A DNA stretch of 64,000 nucleotides, from positions 18,920,605 through 18,984,604 of the forward strand of contig HG738137.1 in NCBI GenBank assembly GCA_000499405.2, written 5' to 3'. Position 1 is the first letter of the stretch, and each line of letters opens with the position of its first letter. The notes beneath the pieces are model-generated. The model had not been told where the DNA came from. It saw only the letters and a list, made by a program, of their open reading frames with translations, and did not search any database. This stretch comes from Onchocerca volvulus. Its lineage: Eukaryota > Nematoda > Chromadorea > Rhabditida > Onchocercidae. The position numbers were made by a program, and so were the translations under genes. This document shows, piece after piece, positions 59,659 to 64,000 of the stretch.

Positions 59659-62561
59659 CTAAAGGAAATAAATTTTATTCCTAAACATGGTCATTAAAAA
59701 TCTATGCAGTGGAATGATGAATTGTTTCCTGTTTGTAGTTGAATAAGATTTAACTCTCACTTTAAGTAATTCTTTCTCATTTGATGGAACATCAAACAAT
59801 TCTTTTTCTTCAAATTTCTTCTGTTTGATTGTTTCTGGCGGGTCGAAATATGTTGCTAATTCTTTCTGTTTCACAACATCAGCAGTATCTTTTGGAGTTG
59901 AAACGGATAGCAGCAAATTGGTGGAAGATCTGCATATATTGGAGACTGACCTGATGCTTCAAAACATCAAATATGTAATAAGAAAGTAGTGATATATGCT
60001 GAAAAACTTACGAGCAAGGTCTACTGCGTGATGATGATGACTGTGATAATGAGTCGGCAGTTACTTCTTTTTCAGATATTTCTTGAATTTTTCGCTTCAT
60101 ATTTTCTGACAAGTCTTTTTTGCTATTCCGCCGAACTTTTTCTCTTCGCTGTATCAATAATTTCATTTTTTCTCGTATCTGTTCATGCTCCATTTCTCTA
60201 CACCCATAGGGTGTGACTTCAGTATATTCAGTAGAACTGAATGACAAAACAATTCAAGAATATGTTTTCATATAACTATGGGATGAAAATTAAAGATGAA
60301 AAAGGAATAGTACTTTGACACATTTTGCAATGAATGTTTATCGCTCCACTTTCAAGAAAAAGAATTAGTAAAACTGATATAGAATAAAATTTAAAAAAGG
60401 TAAATGAAATATCTAAAATGAAAAAAGAAATAATTAAAAGTAAGGATTACCCGGAAATTTTTGTTTCGGGATTGTCGATGGATGGCACAGCACGAATTAG
60501 ATTTCGTAGATTAGCGAGCGATTGAGACATCCGAATTAACGAAGCAATCTCTTCACGATCATTATTACCAGTAATTGGTCTTACTAACAACCATAACACA
60601 CTGTTTGAGGTAATACCAACTGATGCCAGAGAACCGCCTTCATTCCTGAAAAAAATTAAAAAATTATTTTCAGAACTCTAATCACATCTAAATATTCGCA
60701 GCTGAATTCGAAAATTCGTGAGGAATTATTGCTTTCATTCAAGTAGAAATGATAACTGAAATTGATTAAAGTATTGGTAACGTTGCACTGAGTCCATAAT
60801 CAAAAAAACATAGCAAAATAGGCAAACAACTGCCATCAATATCGTGGGGAGCCGGATATTTTATAAATTATGAAATGGATTATTATAATAGCTATTTATA
60901 AAAGTTATTCCTCCAAAAAAAAAAAAGACAACATGGCTGTTTATTTAACTTTGCTACAATATAAAAAAAAAAAAAATTAAAATAGCAACTTACATTAATT
61001 CCTTATTATTATGAATGAGAATTATCTGATGAACGCCGCCTAGTCGCGATTGCAAATAATTCTTCAGCACGCGTATACTTGTAGTTTTCTTCATTCTTAA
61101 CTTCAATGGTTTGAATGTCGATACGGTTGATTTAATTGTAACCTAGAATGGAAAGATCCAGAATTTCAAATTTATGACATGTAATTCAAACATTTTAACA
61201 TTAGGAAAGTGTCTTGACATTTTATTCTGATCAAAATAAGTAAATAACCTTAAACTGTGGCTTAGTTTCACTAAACTTGAATTTCTCTTAATTTTTATCT
61301 TAATTAAAAATACTAATAAATCCGATAACTTACTATCACCATATCAGCTCTGGATAAATAACTCTCTGATTTGGATTTTGCAGCTGTTTTGCAAGCTGTA
61401 AAAAATAACAAGTTCATTGGTACTTTGGAGTTAGATTTTTGATTCTGCCCTTCTATTCTGTATCAACTTTCTCTAATGCTATCAATGTAACTACAGGTAA
61501 CATTTAGCTAATCAACTGAATATTGCTATCCATAGCTTGGTGTTTTAAAATTCAGAAAACTATCCACTTCTGGAAACAAACTGTGGAAAAGGAATATGGA
61601 CAACTGAAATGTTAATTTACTTGGATTACATGGCAACGTTGGCATAATGGAAGCTTCGGGGGATCGACCACCAGGTGAAGTAAGGGCTCTTAGCACACGT
61701 TTTCGTCCATTTGATATTCTGTAAATCAAATTAGCAAATCATCGTTGTAAAGCATTTCCTTAATTTTAAAGTAAGTAAATTGTCAAAATTTGAGTACTTT
61801 TGATGAGCGATTCTTCCATTTTTCTTTTGCGAAGAGGCTTCCTTAACAATTTTCATATTCGCAAACACTAAAAAACAAATGAAAAATCATCATACTACTT
61901 TTCAAGGATCAAAAATATAAATGAAAGATTAATTTGAAAAACTCCGTGAATCTAGGGAAAAAAATACAAATTAATGTATATTACTTTTAAATACACATAT
62001 GATTAGACGTACGTGATGGATTAGATAAATTTGTTTGTACTTGCTGTGAATTGGATGGAAGAGTAGCATTCTTTTCGATTGCTTCTTCTTCCTGCAAAAA
62101 ACTTTGTGATAATGATTCACTAAAATAAATATCTTGTTTTTAAACGATCAAAATTACGCCATTTAAATAAGATTTTAAATGAAATGATTGATTTTAAAAT
62201 ATGAAAAGTTCGTTGAAGTGCAAAAAGAGCGAAACTGACTTTTTTCCTGCATACAACACTTGTCTATCAATCTTCCCATACTTTTGTGTCAACGAAAAGT
62301 TAAAAATCAAAAGGACATTGCCATTACAATTTATATATTTGACTTACCGAAAAATTTTTAAATTACAACATTTTGATTCTTTCATAGAAAAAAAGGCCGA
62401 TTTCTAGCAGAACCCGGAAAAGTTCCCGCGAGTTCTCTACACAGCACATTATCTGATCAAAGTACTCTCTAACTTTTTACAAAGGCAATTACCTGTTAGT
62501 GAGTACATTTCACTGACAGCTAGAATAAACAAACCTGCCTTTGACTTTTCATTGCCATCAT
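59659..62561 (-). CDS. Unrecognised protein with a ubiquitin-like domain
   Basis: Nine phase-consistent exons: 62561-62535, 62091-62013, 61867-61798, 61718-61621, 61395-61334, 61142-60994, 60645-60451, 60236-60012 and 59929-59761. The last can be read on to a TAG at 59659-59661, giving about 391 residues. Layout: a disordered basic N-terminus (SNGRKRVLRALTSPGGRSPE); a ubiquitin-like fold at about residues 115-185 (FKPLKLRMKKTTSIRVLKNY, QIILIHNNKELMNEGGSL, SNSVLWLLVRP); then a helical, charged segment MEHEQIREKMKLLIQRREKV and a Ser-rich, Lys/Glu-rich tail. The UBL followed by helical segments could suit midnolin-like or RAWUL-type (Polycomb ring-finger) proteins, but I cannot assign a family. 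If the exon ending at 59761 is spliced, the C-terminus differs. It is convergent with TRMT10C and divergent from the PAF-AH-like gene. Confidence 0.65.
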
Positions 62562-62845
62562 CCTTCATTGATGACAGTCACTCCCCCCTCCTTAGTTTAT
62601 AAGACCTGCCACTCAGTAAGCGACTAATAATAAACAATAAGGCATCCCTGCAGACTTAAACAATTTGTTACTCTACAAAACAGAAGTAATATAGGGGAAA
62701 ATATCCCTATTTTTTTTGCACTTGGTATTTATGTAGTTGCAGTGGATGATATTGAAGCTAATATTACAGAAGCTAGCAAAATTTTCCTCTTGCCATATTT
62801 ATCTTCAATGTGGCCAAAAATAAATGCGCCAAGCGGCCTAAATCC

Positions 62846-62925
62846 ACGTACATTTTTGTATACGTTTCGTGACGTGTACAATTTGTATACGTGACATTTA
62901 GACGTTCACGTGTAGAATTAAACTT
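62846..62925. promoter_or_regulatory. Cluster of ACGT-core motifs upstream of two divergent genes
   Basis: Within 80 bp, between the divergent starts at 62561 (-) and 63559 (+), TTTGTATACGT occurs twice, with CACGTACA, GTGACGTGTAC, GTGACATTTAGACG and an E-box-like TTCACGTGTAG. The repeated ACGT cores and near-palindromes stand out against the surrounding A/T-rich DNA and are plausible transcription-factor sites. Confidence 0.3.
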
Positions 62926-63360
62926 TTTTGTTTCTGCGCTGCTATTGATTTTTCTGCCGCCCGATTGAATGCTATGGCTGATTGACTGATTGATTATTCA
63001 GTCTGAATCCCAGAGGTCTATCTGTATGATAAATCTTGATGAACTGATGATGATAAGAATATTTGCTACAGTTTGCTACAGTTTTTTTACTCAGTATCTC
63101 TCCTATATGCACAATTTTCGCAATTTGTTGATGTGAATTTATTGATTACCTTTTTCATGAATGCTCAATTCAACATAAATTACGCTTACACCTTTTATTT
63201 TTATATAGAAATTAAACACAAAAAGCAATTTGTTTTCCCGGAGAATATATTCTATTTCAGCATTTCCTCATCTTTTACGTGGAAATCGACTGTAGTTAAA
63301 GCAATATTTTGCGAAATAGTGAAAAGTTTACTTGCTGTATACTGCCAAAGCTGATCATAT

Positions 63361-63466
63361 GATCATCTCAAAATTTGACATGAGCTCTATAGCAAAGATC
63401 ATCTCGAATTTGTTATGAGTTCTGGAACAAAGATCATCTCAAACTTGATATGAGCTCTAGAGCAAA
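63361..63466. repeat. Three-unit 35 bp tandem repeat
   Basis: Units 63361-63396, 63397-63431 and 63432-63466 each begin GATCATCTC and carry ATGAG(C/T)TCT and GCAAA/ACAAA. They are about 75-85 percent alike and sit about 100 bp before the PAF-AH-like start codon. Confidence 0.85.
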
Positions 63467-63558
63467 TTCTTAAGCTATCAAAAAAAAAAAAAAAAAAATT
63501 CAAATTTTCAATGATAAGTTGAAGTTTTGTAACAGCGAAAATTTCGATTTATAGCGCA

Positions 63559-63705
63559 ATGAAAATGTCGCCCATCACGCTGCCTCGTCTTGGGATTGGT
63601 AGATTTGAAGTAGGACATGTCGAAACTATGGTTGACAGTGGTAAGAATGACGATACTGGCATTCTGTTGACAATTTACTATCCAGCCGATAGCACATTCA
63701 CATGT
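63559..63705 (+). CDS. PAF-acetylhydrolase-like, first exon (partial)
   Basis: The frame from the ATG at 63559 reads MKMSPITLPRLGIGRFEVGH, then VETMVDSGKNDDTGILLTIYYPADS. This matches the N-terminal beta-strand region of the plasma/type II PAF acetylhydrolases (the pattern VGCxDVM...FFRLFYP), alpha/beta-hydrolases that remove acetyl or oxidised acyl groups from phospholipids. The frame closes at a TAA at 63712-63714, so a donor just before it is expected: GTGTTC after 63703 or GTTCGT after 63705. Catalytic Ser/Asp/His would lie in exons beyond the window. ATTTATAG at 63547-63554 just before the ATG is a candidate spliced-leader acceptor. Confidence 0.7.
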
Positions 63706-64000
63706 GTTCGTTAATTTTATATGAATAATTTGAAACTAAATTTAATGTCATGGAATCCCATGCGGAGTTAAAAAAGGAACAAAATCCTTGTTGAGATCAA
63801 ATTACGTGAATATTTGTTAGTAATTACAAGGAACGGTACTAACTGAACATCAGGAGGATTATTTAAATAAACGATTTAAGCACTCCTTAATAATTAATTA
63901 AGGGATAAAACAAGTAGAAATGTGATTTAATTGTCATTACAAACGGTATCACTGTATTACCGAACTGTGCGTACAATTAAAGAGATTTTTCTCTTCAGGA
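63706..64000. other. Presumed first intron of the PAF-AH-like gene
   Basis: AT-rich sequence with frequent stops. No second exon is recognisable before the window ends. Confidence 0.4.

Noticed and set aside
1..64000. tRNA, rRNA, CRISPR array or mitochondrial insertion
   Set aside because: No tRNA B-box with a matching cloverleaf, no rRNA-like sequence, no regularly spaced repeats with unique spacers and no recognisable mitochondrial coding sequence were seen by eye. A covariance-model scan was not possible.

Overview
The window looks like nuclear DNA of a filarial-type nematode. It is AT-rich, with short to medium exons, introns bounded by GTAAGT-like donors and TTTCAG-like acceptors, long poly-T/A and TA tracts, and several start codons placed directly behind a splice acceptor, as expected for spliced-leader trans-splicing. 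The proteins are animal-type, and several have nematode relatives. A decayed fragment of a bacterial D-alanyl-D-alanine carboxypeptidase, closest in memory to Wolbachia sequences, lies inside an intron. That points to an animal with past or present Wolbachia, as in many filariae. The species cannot be fixed from sequence alone.

Layout. 1-955 (+): the end of an upstream exon and a small Tyr/Arg-rich protein gene. 2073-6109 (-): the PP2A scaffold subunit A (paa-1 type, HEAT repeats), 13 exons. 6110-7766: intergenic, with a short tandem repeat and one copy of a dispersed repeat. 7767-24202 (+): three genes head to tail, namely complex I 51 kDa subunit (NDUFV1/nuo-1), the RasGAP-like plus Vps9 endocytic Rab5 exchange factor RME-6/GAPVD1 (33 exons, 1,592 codons) and a small protein resembling the SAGA adaptor TADA1. 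25661-39282 (-): an unrecognised gene of about 736 codons with two RVxF-type (PP1-docking-like) motifs. Its 6.6 kb intron holds the bacterial pseudogene and a perfect palindrome, and another intron holds a second dispersed-repeat copy and a 199 bp tandem duplication. 39.3-48.1 kb: gene-poor, with a third repeat copy and a few coding-like minus-strand segments. 48157-48338 (-): first exons of a minus gene that starts only about 100 bp from the plus-strand gene NUDCD1 (48437-52442).

53122-58444 (+): RPP30 (protein subunit of nuclear RNase P/MRP) and a TRMT10C/MRPP1-like methyltransferase (subunit of mitochondrial RNase P in animals) follow each other about 550 bp apart, which is the most suggestive functional pairing in the window. 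59659-62561 (-): an unrecognised protein with a ubiquitin-like fold, then lysine/glutamate-rich regions. 63559 onward (+): the first exon of a PAF-acetylhydrolase-like gene, cut by the window end.

Gene models were built by hand from reading frame, splice consensus and phase. Nearly all internal junctions of paa-1, nuo-1, rme-6, RPP30 and TRMT10C agree in phase. The least certain junctions are the 3' ends of paa-1, the TADA1-like gene and the ubiquitin-like gene, one junction in NUDCD1, and most of the 39-48 kb region.
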